A stretch of 64,000 nt of DNA from UMGS1052 sp045532035 (lineage in GTDB: Bacteria; Bacillota; Clostridia; Oscillospirales; CAG-382). Where the stretch lies: assembly GCA_045532035.1 (NCBI GenBank), contig JAZSFD010000050.1, positions 1 through 64,000 on the forward strand, read 5' to 3'. A model generated the notes under the pieces. The model was not told the DNA's origin and searched no databases. It worked only from the letters and a program-made list of their open reading frames with translations. This document shows, piece by piece, positions 33,943 to 43,095 of this stretch (its first letter is position 1; every line of letters starts with the position of its first letter). Position numbers and translations under genes: made by a program.

Positions 33943-35214
33943 TCAGACTCCGTATACCAACCAGATATAAATATAGGCAGGCACAATAGCGCCGAGAGTA
34001 AAGGGGATTCCGATTTTGAAGAAGTCACCGTTTTTAACCTCAAAGCCTGCCTTGCGCAGGATTCCGATACCCGTAATATTGGCAGAGGCACCAATGGGAG
34101 TGCAGTTTCCGCCAAGCGTTGCGCCCGAGAGAAGTCCGAAATAAAGGGGGGTTGCATCGATATTGAGGGTTGCCGCAAGACTTGCGATAACAGGTATCAT
34201 TGTGGCAACATATGGGATATTGTCGATAAATGCCGAAATAACGACCGAGCCCCAGACGATAATGGTATAGAGCAGGAAAACATTTCCGCCGCCCGCCTTT
34301 GCAAGAAGTGCGCCCGCAGCATCAATAACACCTGCTTCGGTGATTCCGCCTATCATAAGGAAGAGTCCCACAAGAATACCGATAGTGGTGAAATCGATCC
34401 CCTTAAGAGGTGCCGTTATTGACGAAAGCTTTTTTGTTTTGATAAAGGTGTATACAAGACCGACAACAAGCAAAGCACAGCAGATAAGGCCATTAGTCTC
34501 ATCAGGCTTTTCGGGAATAAACGACACTCCGATAAGAAGCACCAACATCAAAAGCAAAAGGGCTGTCGGCACAAAATCGGTGACCTTTGTTCTTTCGGCA
34601 GCTTTCGGTATGGAGTTTGTTTCCTTTTTGAAAATGAACAGGAGAATGATTGCCGAAACAACAGCTCCCAGCTCGACCGCGAAGAATATACTCGGTTTTC
34701 CAAGATACAGGAAGAAATCAAGAAAGCTCAGATCAAGGGCAGAACCAAGCATGATGGCGGTGGTATCACCCACAAGGGTTGCCGCTCCCTGGAGATTTGA
34801 CGAAACGGCGATAGAGATAATAAACGGAACAGGGTTTATTTCAAGCTTTTTGCAGATGGCAAGTGCCACGGGTGCTACCATAAGCACTGTCGCCACATTA
34901 TCAACAAATGCGGAAATCACTCCTGCAAAAAGCGAAAGCGACACCGCCGCCCATTTGATATTCGGAACCTTTTCCATGATAAGATCGGCAAGGAATGCGG
35001 GCATTTTGCTTTCGGTGAAAAGCGAAACAAGCCCCATGGTTCCCGCTATCATAAGTATCACATTGAAATCGAGCGAGCCAATAATCTTGTCAAGCGGAAG
35101 AATGCCCGAAGCAACAAAGAGCACTCCCGACGCAAGTGCGATATAAGGTCTGAATTTTCCAAACACAAGCATTAAAACATAGGTTATCGCAAAAATCACA
35201 ATGGCAGGTATCAT
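33943..35214 (-). CDS. ArsB/NhaD-superfamily (SLC13-type) transporter
   Basis: 423 residues, about 11 transmembrane segments in two repeats. Repeat marks are ISAFVDNVATVLMVAPVAL and ISAFIDNIPYVATMIPVIA, and the hairpin segments SNLQGAATLVGD and LGGNCTPIGASANITG, as in the ion transporter (IT) superfamily. Substrates in this family include sodium, arsenite, citrate or dicarboxylates; the subgroup cannot be set from sequence. It has a single-gene transcript from a perfect promoter at 35249-35277, convergent with the zinc-ribbon gene. Confidence 0.9.
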   Translation of the reverse strand: MIPAIVIFAITYVLMLVFGKFRPYIALASGVLFVASGILPLDKIIGSLDFNVILMIAGTMGLVSLFTESKMPAFLADLIMEKVPNIKWAAVSLSLFAGVISAFVDNVATVLMVAPVALAICKKLEINPVPFIISIAVSSNLQGAATLVGDTTAIMLGSALDLSFLDFFLYLGKPSIFFAVELGAVVSAIILLFIFKKETNSIPKAAERTKVTDFVPTALLLLMLVLLIGVSFIPEKPDETNGLICCALLVVGLVYTFIKTKKLSSITAPLKGIDFTTIGILVGLFLMIGGITEAGVIDAAGALLAKAGGGNVFLLYTIIVWGSVVISAFIDNIPYVATMIPVIASLAATLNIDATPLYFGLLSGATLGGNCTPIGASANITGIGILRKAGFEVKNGDFFKIGIPFTLGAIVPAYIYIWLVYGV

Positions 35215-35248
35215 TGGTTCCCCTTTTTTGAAAAATTATGATATATTT

Positions 35249-35277
35249 ATTATACAATCACAATAAATATATGTCAA
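35249..35277 (-). promoter_or_regulatory. Consensus promoter of the ArsB/NhaD-type transporter
   Basis: TTGACA (35272-35277), 17 bases, TATAAT (35249-35254) on the minus strand. Confidence 0.85.
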
Positions 35278-35357
35278 GCAAAATAAAATATCGGTTTTCT
35301 GCGAAAAAATTTCATCAAATCCGTTATACTTTTCAAAAGAGATTTTTGTCTTCGATG

Positions 35358-35386
35358 TTGACAAAATATGTAAACCGATGTATAAT
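35358..35386 (+). promoter_or_regulatory. Consensus promoter of the zinc-ribbon cluster
   Basis: TTGACA (35358-35363), 17 bases, TATAAT (35381-35386). Confidence 0.85.
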
Positions 35387-35446
35387 GTATATGCACAAAT
35401 AAATACGCACAAAGTCGCGTATTTTTACCAAAAGGAGGATATGAAA

Positions 35447-36121
35447 ATGGGATTTTTTGACGGTCTCGAACAGAAGATGAAAAATGCTTCCGAAGCATCA
35501 AACCTCAACGGACAAATCCGCGAAAACGAAAAGCTTATCGAAAAGCATTATTACGATCTCGGCAAGCTTTACTTTGAAAAACACGGAAGCTCTCCTTCCG
35601 CGGAAACCGAGGAAGTCTGCAAAGCGATCGCTTCATGTCTTGAAAAGATCGATAGCCTGAAAAAAGAACTTGTCATCGTCAAGGGTCTCAAGCTTTGTCC
35701 CTCCTGCGGTGCCGAATGCCCTGTTGATGTTCCTTTTTGCAGTGCCTGCGGTACCAAGCTTCCCATGCCCGAGCCTGAAGTGCACAAAGAAGCGCAGTCA
35801 GTCGCCTTTTGCGGAAAATGCGGCAACAAGCTTACTTCAGATGCGGCTTTCTGCCCCTCCTGCGGAACACCTGTAACACAGACAGCACCGGCACCCGAAG
35901 CGGTTGAAGAGTCTGCGATCGAAGAGCCTGACATCAAGCTCCCCGAGGTAGAAGAGCCCGATATCAAGCTCCCCAAGGTAGAAGAACCTGTGGTTGAAGA
36001 ACCTGTGGTTGAAGAGCCTGCTGAGGAGCCTGTTCCCGAGGGAATGAAAAAATGTGCCTCCTGCGGAGCATTTGTGGTGGAAAAGGCAATCTTCTGCGGC
36101 AACTGCGGCTTGAAATTCTGA
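35447..36121 (+). CDS. Triple zinc-ribbon protein with repeat linker
   Basis: 224 residues from ATG 35447, eight bases behind GGAGG; upstream ATG 35441 is too close and 35378 has no site. Residues about 1-70 are helical, with a Glu/Lys-rich coiled-coil look. Three zinc ribbons follow: LCPSCG...FCSACG, FCGKCG...FCPSCG and, at the very end, KCASCG...FCGNCG. Between ribbons 2 and 3 lies a linker of short repeats (EEPDIKLPEV, VVEEP). No enzyme motif or membrane segment. Such proteins are probably scaffolds or metal-binding partners. It is the first gene of a run with two more zinc-ribbon membrane proteins. Confidence 0.75.
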   Translation: MGFFDGLEQKMKNASEASNLNGQIRENEKLIEKHYYDLGKLYFEKHGSSPSAETEEVCKAIASCLEKIDSLKKELVIVKGLKLCPSCGAECPVDVPFCSACGTKLPMPEPEVHKEAQSVAFCGKCGNKLTSDAAFCPSCGTPVTQTAPAPEAVEESAIEEPDIKLPEVEEPDIKLPKVEEPVVEEPVVEEPAEEPVPEGMKKCASCGAFVVEKAIFCGNCGLKF

Positions 36122-36228
36122 TCTGTATCTACAGCTCAAACAAAAACATTTTTCGGACATATCCGCTGACAGCGAAATCTTTTGCAAGCAAAGCGGTTTG
36201 TTAATATATTTTATAAGGAGAATTTATT

Positions 36229-36801
36229 ATGTTCTGTAACAAATGTGGCAATCAGCTTGATGATAACGCTGTATTCTGCGCAAAGTGCGGCAACCGCGTT
36301 GACGGCGGTGCTCCCGCTCCCAAGTCTGCTCGCCCTGTAAAGGTATCCAAGCCCGTATCGGCGGCAACCCTCGGATATCTCCGTATATCCTCGTTTGCTC
36401 TCTTCGTTCTCGGTCTTATTCTCTGGTTCGGCGGAGCTCCTATTTCGTTTAGCTACATGGGCGTAGCGACTGCAATGCCCGGTCTTCTCACCCAGTGCGA
36501 CGGCACCTTCTGCACAGTTCTTGCAGTTATCTTTTACAGCCTCGGCATCGTTGCTTCTGTTCTTCCTTTCCTTGGCGGAATCATCGGCAATTATCTTCCC
36601 GAAAATGTAAAAGACCTTCTTTGCAAAAAGACCTATGTTCAGCTGCTCTGCGCTTTCGTTGCATTTGTTTTCTACATCGTAGCGTTCAGCATCATCCTTT
36701 CCAAGGGCGGATGTGGCATCACATTCTACTGCATTTTCAGCCTTCTTCTTCAGATCGCACACATGGGAATGCTTTATTACATCAACACAAAAATCAACTG
36801 A
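36229..36801 (+). CDS. Zinc-ribbon membrane protein, paralogue 1
   Basis: 190 residues. The N-terminal zinc ribbon is FCNKCGNQLDDNAVFCAKCG, then a short basic linker and four predicted transmembrane segments (near residues 45-65, 95-118, 140-165 and 170-188). Function unknown. Its neighbour at 36830 has the same layout and similar sequence, so they arose by duplication. A TAAGGAG ribosome site precedes the ATG. Confidence 0.75.
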   Translation: MFCNKCGNQLDDNAVFCAKCGNRVDGGAPAPKSARPVKVSKPVSAATLGYLRISSFALFVLGLILWFGGAPISFSYMGVATAMPGLLTQCDGTFCTVLAVIFYSLGIVASVLPFLGGIIGNYLPENVKDLLCKKTYVQLLCAFVAFVFYIVAFSIILSKGGCGITFYCIFSLLLQIAHMGMLYYINTKIN

Positions 36802-36829
36802 TCCAACTACTTACTAAGGAGACTATATT

Positions 36830-37411
36830 ATGTTTTGCAAAAAATGCGGAAATCAGATTGCCGACACTGCGGCCTTCTGCAACAAATGCGGTGCTCCCGT
36901 AGACAGCACAGTTTCTGCTGCTCCCGCCGCAGCTCCTGTTGCAAATTTCAACCTCAAGGCTCTTATCCTCAAGGGTGTTTCTGCACTCTTCTTCCTGCTC
37001 ACTCTTATCTTCTATTCCGGCAACACAATTTCGGTATCGTATTGGGGTCAGTCCCAGTCCGGTCCTATGGCACAGGTACTTGAAGGTGCTGAAGGCGGAT
37101 TCATCAATGTTATTGCAACTATTCTTTATATTATTTCACTCGTCCTTTCCATCCTTGCCCTCGCAATGCCCTTCATAAAAAGCTTTGTTCCTGAAGCAGT
37201 ATCGAAGCTTTTCGGCAAAAAGGTCGTTTTTCTCATGATCCTCACGATCCTTTCGCTTGTTGTTTATCTTATCGGTTTCTTGGCTTGCCTCGGTCTCGGA
37301 AGCGGCATGAATGTCAGCTTCTCCGGTCTTGGAGCTTTCAACCTTATTCTTCATATTGCACAGATAGTTCTCCTTGTTCTTATCTCCAAGGAAAACAAAA
37401 AGAGCAAATAA
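36830..37411 (+). CDS. Zinc-ribbon membrane protein, paralogue 2
   Basis: 193 residues, the same layout as the upstream gene: zinc ribbon FCKKCGNQIADTAAFCNKCG, an Ala/Pro linker, then four transmembrane segments; the C-terminus is Lys-rich. The TM parts differ more than the ribbons. Function unknown. A TAAGGAG site precedes ATG 36830, and a terminator follows at 37431. Confidence 0.75.
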   Translation: MFCKKCGNQIADTAAFCNKCGAPVDSTVSAAPAAAPVANFNLKALILKGVSALFFLLTLIFYSGNTISVSYWGQSQSGPMAQVLEGAEGGFINVIATILYIISLVLSILALAMPFIKSFVPEAVSKLFGKKVVFLMILTILSLVVYLIGFLACLGLGSGMNVSFSGLGAFNLILHIAQIVLLVLISKENKKSK

Positions 37412-37430
37412 GATTTGATTAAAATGATAA

Positions 37431-37460
37431 AACCACTCGCCTTATTGCGAGTGGTTTTTT
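37431..37460 (+). terminator. Terminator of the zinc-ribbon cluster
   Basis: AACCACTCGC, loop CTTATT, GCGAGTGGTT, then TTTTT on the plus strand. Confidence 0.92.
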
Positions 37461-37625
37461 GTTGCCATTATGCGCCTTTTTGTCATTTGATGTTGATCTT
37501 TAGAACATTACAATATATCTTCAATTTCAAAAAACCATAATTCTTTTGCAATAGCTTACAGCCCATCTGCTTTCACCAGCTTATATCTGTTTATCGGCAA
37601 CATTGCCAATTGCAATTCTGCACAT
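37461..37625. other. Intergenic region without recognisable content
   Basis: AT-rich spacer between two terminators of convergent genes. I found no reading frame, RNA structure or repeat to report. Confidence 0.6.
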
Positions 37626-37662
37626 AAAAAACGACCTTGCACAATTTCTTCTGCAAGGTCGT
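37626..37662 (-). terminator. Terminator of ppdK
   Basis: ACGACCTTGCA (37631-37641) pairs with TGCAAGGTCGT (37652-37662), with a run of T on the minus strand. Confidence 0.9.
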
Positions 37663-37728
37663 AATTTTATTTTGTTAAAACTTTTGTGTTATAAGGCTGT
37701 GCCTTTCACACACAAAGCCGAACTGTGA

Positions 37729-40353
37729 TTAGTCCTTGAGAGCTGCCTGAGCCGCTGCGAGTCTTGCGATCGGAACACGGAAAGGCGAGCAGGAAACATA
37801 ATCAAGACCGATGCTGTGGCAGAATTCTACCGATGTGGGGTCACCACCGTGTTCGCCGCAGATACCAACATGGAGATCCTTGTTAGCAGGTCTGCCGAGT
37901 GCGAGAGCTGTCTTCATGAGACCGCCGACACCAACCTGGTCAAGCTTAGCGAAGGGATCGTTTTCGAAGATCTTTGTATCATAGTAAGCGTTGAGGAACT
38001 TACCTGCGTCATCTCTCGAGAAGCCGTATGTCATCTGTGTAAGGTCGTTTGTACCGAAGCAGAAGAAGTCAGCTTCCTTTGCGATAGCGTCAGCAGTTAC
38101 ACAAGCTCTGGGGATTTCGATCATTGTACCAACTTCGTAGTCAAGCTTAACGCCGGCAGCAGCGATTTCAGCATCAGCTGTTGCAACAACGACATCCTTA
38201 ACAAACTTGAGTTCCTTGATTTCGCCAACAAGGGGAATCATGATCTCAGGCTTAACTGTCCAGTCAGAATGCTTCTTCTGAATGTTGATAGCAGCACGGA
38301 TAACAGCTGCAGTCTGCATCTTTGCGATTTCAGGATATGTTACCGCAAGACGGCATCCTCTGTGACCCATCATGGGGTTGAATTCGTGGAGAGAAGCGAT
38401 GAGAGCCTTGATGTCTTCAACAGTCTTGCCCTGTGCATCAGCAAGAGCCTTGATGTCAGCTTCTTCTGTGGGAACGAACTCGTGGAGAGGAGGATCGAGG
38501 AAACGGATGCAAACGGGTGTACCTTCGAGAGCTTCATAAAGAGCTTCGAAGTCGTTCTGCTGATAAGGAAGGATCTTTGCAAGTGCGGCTTCTCTTGCTT
38601 CAACAGTGTCGGAGCAGATCATTTCGCGGAATGCAGCGATTCTTTCAGCTTCAAAGAACATATGCTCTGTACGGCAGAGACCGATACCTTCAGCACCGAG
38701 CTCTCTTGCCTTCTTAGCATCAGCGGGAGTGTCGGCATTTGTTCTTACCTTGAGCTTTCTGTACTTGTCAGCCCAAGCCATGATTCTGCCGAATTCGCCT
38801 GCGATTGTAGCATCAACTGTGGGGATAAGTCCGTCGTAGATGTTACCTGTTGTACCGTCGATGGAGATGCAATCGCCTTCAACGAAGGTCTTGCCTGCAA
38901 GAGTGAACTTCTTGTTTTCTTCGTCCATCTTGATTTCGCCGCAGCCGGATACACAGCAAGTACCCATACCACGAGCAACAACGGCTGCGTGAGAAGTCAT
39001 ACCGCCGCGTACTGTAAGGATACCCTGAGCAGCCTTCATACCGGTGATATCTTCGGGAGAAGTTTCAAGACGAACAAGAACTACCTTTTCGCCCTTTTCC
39101 TTCCAAGCAACTGCGTCATCAGCAGTAAATACGATCTTACCGCAAGCAGCTCCGGGAGAAGCGCCGAGGCCCTTGCCCATGGGAGTTGCAGCCTTGAGAG
39201 CCTTTGCATCAAACTGAGGATGGAGAAGGGTGTCAAGGTTTCTGGGGTCAATCATAAGAACAGCTTCCTGTTCTGTTCTCATGCCCTCGTCAACGAGGTC
39301 ACAAGCGATCTTAAGAGCAGCCTGAGCTGTTCTCTTACCGTTACGGGTCTGGAGCATGAAGAGCTTGCCGTGTTCAACGGTAAATTCCATGTCCTGCATA
39401 TCTCTGTAGTGATCTTCGAGTGTCTTGCAAACAGTCTGGAACTGAGCAAAAGCTTCGGGGAACTTTTCTTCCATCTGAGCGATGGGCATGGGAGTACGAA
39501 CGCCTGCAACGACGTCTTCACCCTGTGCATTTGTGAGGAATTCACCCATGAGCTTCTTTTCACCGGTTGCGGGGTCACGTGTGAACGCAACACCTGTACC
39601 ACAGTCGTCGCCCATGTTACCGAATGCCATCATCTGTACGTTAACAGCGGTACCCCAGGAGTAAGGGATATCGTTGTCGCGGCGGTAAACGTTTGCTCTG
39701 GGGTTGTCCCAGGAACGGAATACTGCCTTGATAGCGCCCATAAGCTGTTCCTTAGGATCGGAGGGGAAATCTTCGCCGATCTTGGACTTGTATTCAGCCT
39801 TAAACTGATTTGCGAGCTCCTTGAGGTCGTCAGCTGTAAGCTCAACGTCCTGAGTAACGCCCTTTTCTTCCTTCATCTTGTCGATGAGTTCTTCGAAGTA
39901 CTTCTTTCCGACTTCCATAACAACGTCGGAGTACATCTGGATAAATCTTCTGTAGCAGTCCCAAGCCCATCTGGGGTTGTTGGAGCTCTTTGCCATATAT
40001 TCAACAACTTCTTCGTTGATACCGAGGTTGAGGATGGTGTCCATCATACCGGGCATCGAAGCGCGCGGACCGGAACGAACCGATACAAGAAGGGGATTTT
40101 CCTTATCGCCGAACTTCTTGCCGCAAACAGCTTCCATCTTTGCAATGTATTCATTGATTTCAGCCTGGATTTCGGGGTTGATCTGGCGTCCGTCTTCATA
40201 GTACTTTGTACAAGCTTCTGTAGAAACTGTGAAGCCCTGAGGAACGGGGAGACCGATCTTTGTCATTTCAGCAAGGTTAGCGCCCTTACCGCCGAGGAGT
40301 TCACGCATGTCTGCGTTGCCCTCAGAAAAGAGATACACATACTTTTTGCTCAT
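37729..40353 (-). CDS. ppdK: Pyruvate phosphate dikinase
   Basis: 874 residues, the expected length. Start ATG 40353 with GGAGG eight bases before it; the longer frame to 40383 has no site. N-terminal ATP-grasp domain (GGKGANLAEMTKIGLPVPQG), central phosphohistidine domain with GGMTSHAAVVARGMG (catalytic His), C-terminal PEP/pyruvate TIM barrel (RTEHMFF, PMMGHRGCRL, FFCFGTNDLTQMTYGFSRDD, GICGEHGGDP). It interconverts pyruvate + ATP + Pi and PEP + AMP + PPi, important in anaerobes for PPi-linked glycolysis or gluconeogenesis. The gene is strongly codon-biased, which creates an 852-codon antisense open frame. Confidence 0.97.
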   Translation of the reverse strand: MSKKYVYLFSEGNADMRELLGGKGANLAEMTKIGLPVPQGFTVSTEACTKYYEDGRQINPEIQAEINEYIAKMEAVCGKKFGDKENPLLVSVRSGPRASMPGMMDTILNLGINEEVVEYMAKSSNNPRWAWDCYRRFIQMYSDVVMEVGKKYFEELIDKMKEEKGVTQDVELTADDLKELANQFKAEYKSKIGEDFPSDPKEQLMGAIKAVFRSWDNPRANVYRRDNDIPYSWGTAVNVQMMAFGNMGDDCGTGVAFTRDPATGEKKLMGEFLTNAQGEDVVAGVRTPMPIAQMEEKFPEAFAQFQTVCKTLEDHYRDMQDMEFTVEHGKLFMLQTRNGKRTAQAALKIACDLVDEGMRTEQEAVLMIDPRNLDTLLHPQFDAKALKAATPMGKGLGASPGAACGKIVFTADDAVAWKEKGEKVVLVRLETSPEDITGMKAAQGILTVRGGMTSHAAVVARGMGTCCVSGCGEIKMDEENKKFTLAGKTFVEGDCISIDGTTGNIYDGLIPTVDATIAGEFGRIMAWADKYRKLKVRTNADTPADAKKARELGAEGIGLCRTEHMFFEAERIAAFREMICSDTVEAREAALAKILPYQQNDFEALYEALEGTPVCIRFLDPPLHEFVPTEEADIKALADAQGKTVEDIKALIASLHEFNPMMGHRGCRLAVTYPEIAKMQTAAVIRAAINIQKKHSDWTVKPEIMIPLVGEIKELKFVKDVVVATADAEIAAAGVKLDYEVGTMIEIPRACVTADAIAKEADFFCFGTNDLTQMTYGFSRDDAGKFLNAYYDTKIFENDPFAKLDQVGVGGLMKTALALGRPANKDLHVGICGEHGGDPTSVEFCHSIGLDYVSCSPFRVPIARLAAAQAALKD

Positions 40354-40383
40354 GTATTTTTTCCTCCGTTTTAATATTTGCAT

Positions 40384-40818
40384 AATTTCGCAACAATTAT
40401 TATATCACAAATATTTCCAATTTTCCATAGTATTTTGCGAATTTTCGGATATTTACACATTTTTTACAATCATTAACAAAAAAGAAGACATCTCTTTTGA
40501 TGTTTTCCACAAAAAAGCTCCGCAAAAGCAAATTTTCACCCTCCTGCCGTCAGCTTTTTGCTTATTTTACTCGGAAAACGCCACATTGTTTTTGAAAAAC
40601 ATCCCCTGCCCCGTCATGAAAACCGCCAAGAGGAAACTTGAGCTTACAGACAAGGTGTATTGTAATAAGCTGAAAAGGCTCATTGCTTGAGGAAGAAAGC
40701 GATACAACCGAGGCTGTCGAACTATCGACGCGGATAACATTAGTGAAACAGCCCCGTTTTTGTATTCCTCCCGCATAGCTTGCAAAAAATATTTATATAC
40801 TATTATGGAACAAATCTG
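40384..40818. other. Long intergenic region between ppdK and the LCP-like gene
   Basis: About 550 bases separate two divergent genes. The ppdK half shows a TATAAT on the minus strand without a clear -35. The middle contains the nested inverted repeats described at 40689-40770. Short frames exist but none has a supported start or family. Confidence 0.6.
40689..40770. ncRNA. Candidate structured RNA or long hairpin
   Basis: Three nested arm pairs: GAGGAA/TTCCTC (40689-40694 with 40765-40770), TACAA/TTGTA (40703-40707 with 40760-40764), GGCTGT/ACAGCC (40712-40717 with 40748-40753), and an inner GTCGA/TCGAC. I do not recognise the family; strand is undecided. Confidence 0.35.
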
Positions 40819-40847
40819 TTGCAAAAACTGTCAAAATATGATACAAT
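40819..40847 (+). promoter_or_regulatory. Promoter of the LCP-like gene
   Basis: TTGCAA (40819-40824), 17 bases, TACAAT (40842-40847). Confidence 0.65.
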
Positions 40848-40935
40848 ACCACATATATAAGTTTTGCATGGCAAGCCTCGCTATCCGCTGTTTTGCGCGA
40901 GGGTTTATGTGATATAAAGCGGAAGGAGTAAAAAA

Positions 40936-41967
40936 ATGTCTTCAACCAAACAATTCATTCTCTCTTTTCTGATATGCCTTGCGGCGTTTTCTTTCATTGC
41001 CCTGGGACTTTCCCGATTCATGACAAAGGATGATGAAAACAACGGCCCCGTCCAAAGTGAGGTTCAAGGGCAGCAGGGCACAAAAACCGATGACGAAAAG
41101 CTCGAAAATATGCTTACAACAACAGGTAAATCCGTCTGCGGTCTTGTGGTGGGGCTTGATCCCGTTGATACCGAAAACCCCGAGATCGACGCTCTTATCG
41201 TTGTCAAAGCCGATGTTTCGAACAAAAAGCTTTATGTTTGCTCGATTCCCACAGATACAAAATATGAGATCTCGGGAACATATCTTGTTGACGGCGAAAA
41301 GCAGGATTATACATATACCATGAGCTTCAAGGAAACTGTCATCAACAGAAGCGAGAACCTTTCGGATTATACCGACGGACTTGAATATCTTACCGGAAAG
41401 GTAAGCGCACTGACAGGACTTGACATCGAATACTACATCGCCCTCACAGGTAATCAGGCGGCAGGTGTGTTCAATGTGTTCACCGGAGGCGGAATCAAGG
41501 ACTATATCGTCCCGGAGGCCATGAAATATGATGCCGACCCGAAATATGATCCGGAGACAGACGAGGTCATCTATGACTATTCGGGAGCACTTGACATCAA
41601 TCTTTACGAAGGCAAGCACGAGCCGCTGACAGGTGCAAAAGCTGTCGGGCTTTCGCGATATCTTGACTATAAGACAGGCGACGGTCAGACAAACCGCTGT
41701 ACCACCCAGGTAGAGCTTATCGAAAGCTTTGTTAAGACAGCGCTAACCGCCGACAACAGCCTTAAAGCAACACTGCTTACCATGAAGGATCCCCTGACCA
41801 CCTTTGCCATCAACAAGAAAAACACCAACATAACCACCGCTGATATCATCAAGCATCTTGATCTTGCTTTTTCTCTTTCGGAGTATGAATTTGTTTCTGT
41901 TCCGTTCCGTTACAACAACATCGTCAGAAACGATAAGGTTTCTACTCTGCGCGAACATTTTCAATAA
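40936..41967 (+). CDS. Divergent LytR-CpsA-Psr-like membrane protein
   Basis: 343 residues with an N-terminal transmembrane anchor (ILSFLICLAAFSFIALGL) and an extracellular domain. The segments GLVVGLDPV, DALIVVKADVSNKKLYVCSIPTDTKYE and GLEYLTGKVSALTGLDIEYYIAL follow the LCP order of strands, with the acidic/Thr residues of the IPxDT motif; the family Arg residues are hard to place, so it may be a non-catalytic variant. LCP enzymes attach wall polymers to peptidoglycan. GGAAGGAG precedes the ATG. It is followed by a SpoIIQ-like gene. Confidence 0.65.
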   Translation: MSSTKQFILSFLICLAAFSFIALGLSRFMTKDDENNGPVQSEVQGQQGTKTDDEKLENMLTTTGKSVCGLVVGLDPVDTENPEIDALIVVKADVSNKKLYVCSIPTDTKYEISGTYLVDGEKQDYTYTMSFKETVINRSENLSDYTDGLEYLTGKVSALTGLDIEYYIALTGNQAAGVFNVFTGGGIKDYIVPEAMKYDADPKYDPETDEVIYDYSGALDINLYEGKHEPLTGAKAVGLSRYLDYKTGDGQTNRCTTQVELIESFVKTALTADNSLKATLLTMKDPLTTFAINKKNTNITTADIIKHLDLAFSLSEYEFVSVPFRYNNIVRNDKVSTLREHFQ

Positions 41968-41978
41968 AAAATAATCTT

Positions 41979-42028
41979 ACACCTCTGCATATATTTTCAC
42001 TTCACGGAAAAAATATATGCGGAGGTGT
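41979..42028 (+). promoter_or_regulatory. Hairpin that terminates the LCP-like gene and masks the next ribosome site
   Basis: ACACCTCTGCATATATTTT (41979-41997) pairs with AAAATATATGCGGAGGTGT (42010-42028) at nearly every position. The 3-prime arm contains GGAGGT (42021-42026), the ribosome site of the next gene, so in the read-through mRNA the site would be paired. A free site requires a transcript that starts inside the hairpin or unfolding of it. Confidence 0.7.
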
Positions 42029-42035
42029 TTTGATA

Positions 42036-42899
42036 TTGAAAAATAAAAACAACAGCGAAAGAAACATGAAAATAAAGCGACAGCTCATAAGCGCAGGGGT
42101 TTACATAGCCCTGGCGGTAACTGTTCTTCTCATCACTTCAAACAGTGTGAAAAAGATCATGAACAGCACCAACGGCTATGAGCTTCCCAAGTTTGACACA
42201 ACACCGCAAAAGGTGATCTTCCCCTCTCTTGACGAAGAAAACGGCAACAAAAAGGAAGAGCAAAGCAAAGAGGATTCCCCCTCTGCCGTGCTGCCCGAAC
42301 AAAAAGAGATAATCCCTCAGGATATCATCGTTTCGGATGCGCCCGGGGATGTTTCGGCGCAGATAGATGAGTCTGCAGCTGAACTTTCTGCAGAAAATGT
42401 ACCAATTTCGGGGGAGCCCGATGATGAACCGATCCCCGAAAACATTCCGCAGGACGATCTCTCCCGCTTTGACAGCAATGTCATCCCCGATGTGCGTGTG
42501 AAACCAACCTCGGGATATATCAGCCGCGAGTATTCAAGGGACGAGCTGATATATACCCCCACCATGAACGATTTCAGAACCCACGACGGCATCGACATAA
42601 CGGGTGATATCGGAAGTCCCGTTGTCGCCTTTGCCGACGGAGTGATAGAAGATGTCTACAATGATCCTTTCATGGGAACGACCGTGGTCATTCGTCATTC
42701 GGGAGGGCTTGTTTCGTGCTATTCGAATCTTTCCGAAAATCTGCCTCAGAATGTGAGGGTAGGTGCTGTTGTTGCTGTCGGCTCGACCATCGGCGGCATC
42801 GGAGAATCCGCCATTGTGGAAAGTGCCGAGGTGCCTCATGTCCATTTTGAGCTTTATAAGGATGAGCTTTGCATTGATCCCGAGGAATATCTCGGTTGA
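42036..42899 (+). CDS. SpoIIQ-like M23 metallopeptidase
   Basis: 287 residues from TTG 42036, nine bases behind GGAGGT. One N-terminal transmembrane segment (ISAGVYIALAVTVLLITS), a long acidic extracellular linker, then an M23 LytM domain: RTHDGIDITGD (first His and Asp) and HVHFEL (second His motif) are all present, so the zinc site looks complete. The stretch SRDELIYTPTMNDFRTHDGID is typical of SpoIIQ (YSRDE..Y.PTL). SpoIIQ spans the forespore membrane and pairs with SpoIIIAH. No other spo genes flank it, so it may be a different M23 hydrolase. Confidence 0.7.
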   Translation: MKNKNNSERNMKIKRQLISAGVYIALAVTVLLITSNSVKKIMNSTNGYELPKFDTTPQKVIFPSLDEENGNKKEEQSKEDSPSAVLPEQKEIIPQDIIVSDAPGDVSAQIDESAAELSAENVPISGEPDDEPIPENIPQDDLSRFDSNVIPDVRVKPTSGYISREYSRDELIYTPTMNDFRTHDGIDITGDIGSPVVAFADGVIEDVYNDPFMGTTVVIRHSGGLVSCYSNLSENLPQNVRVGAVVAVGSTIGGIGESAIVESAEVPHVHFELYKDELCIDPEEYLG

Positions 42900-43095
42900 T
42901 GCTATGATAGAAAAAAGGATCGGCGGTGCCGGTCCTTTTGTTTTTTATCAAACATATTGTTTCATTTCAGCAAATCAAATATATTTATTACCCGTTTTTT
43001 ATTATGCAATGCAAATGACATCATTATAAGGCAATTTGCCTTAAAAGTCAATAAGGTATATTCCCTTATGATAATATTCACATGAGGTGATTTTT

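Noticed and set aside
37816..40374. 852-codon open frame opposite ppdK
   Set aside because: It mirrors the strong codon bias of ppdK, lacks a ribosome site and has no family features.
40567..40824. 85-codon minus-strand frame over the structured spacer
   Set aside because: No ribosome site, low complexity end and no recognisable family; the nested inverted repeats explain the region better.
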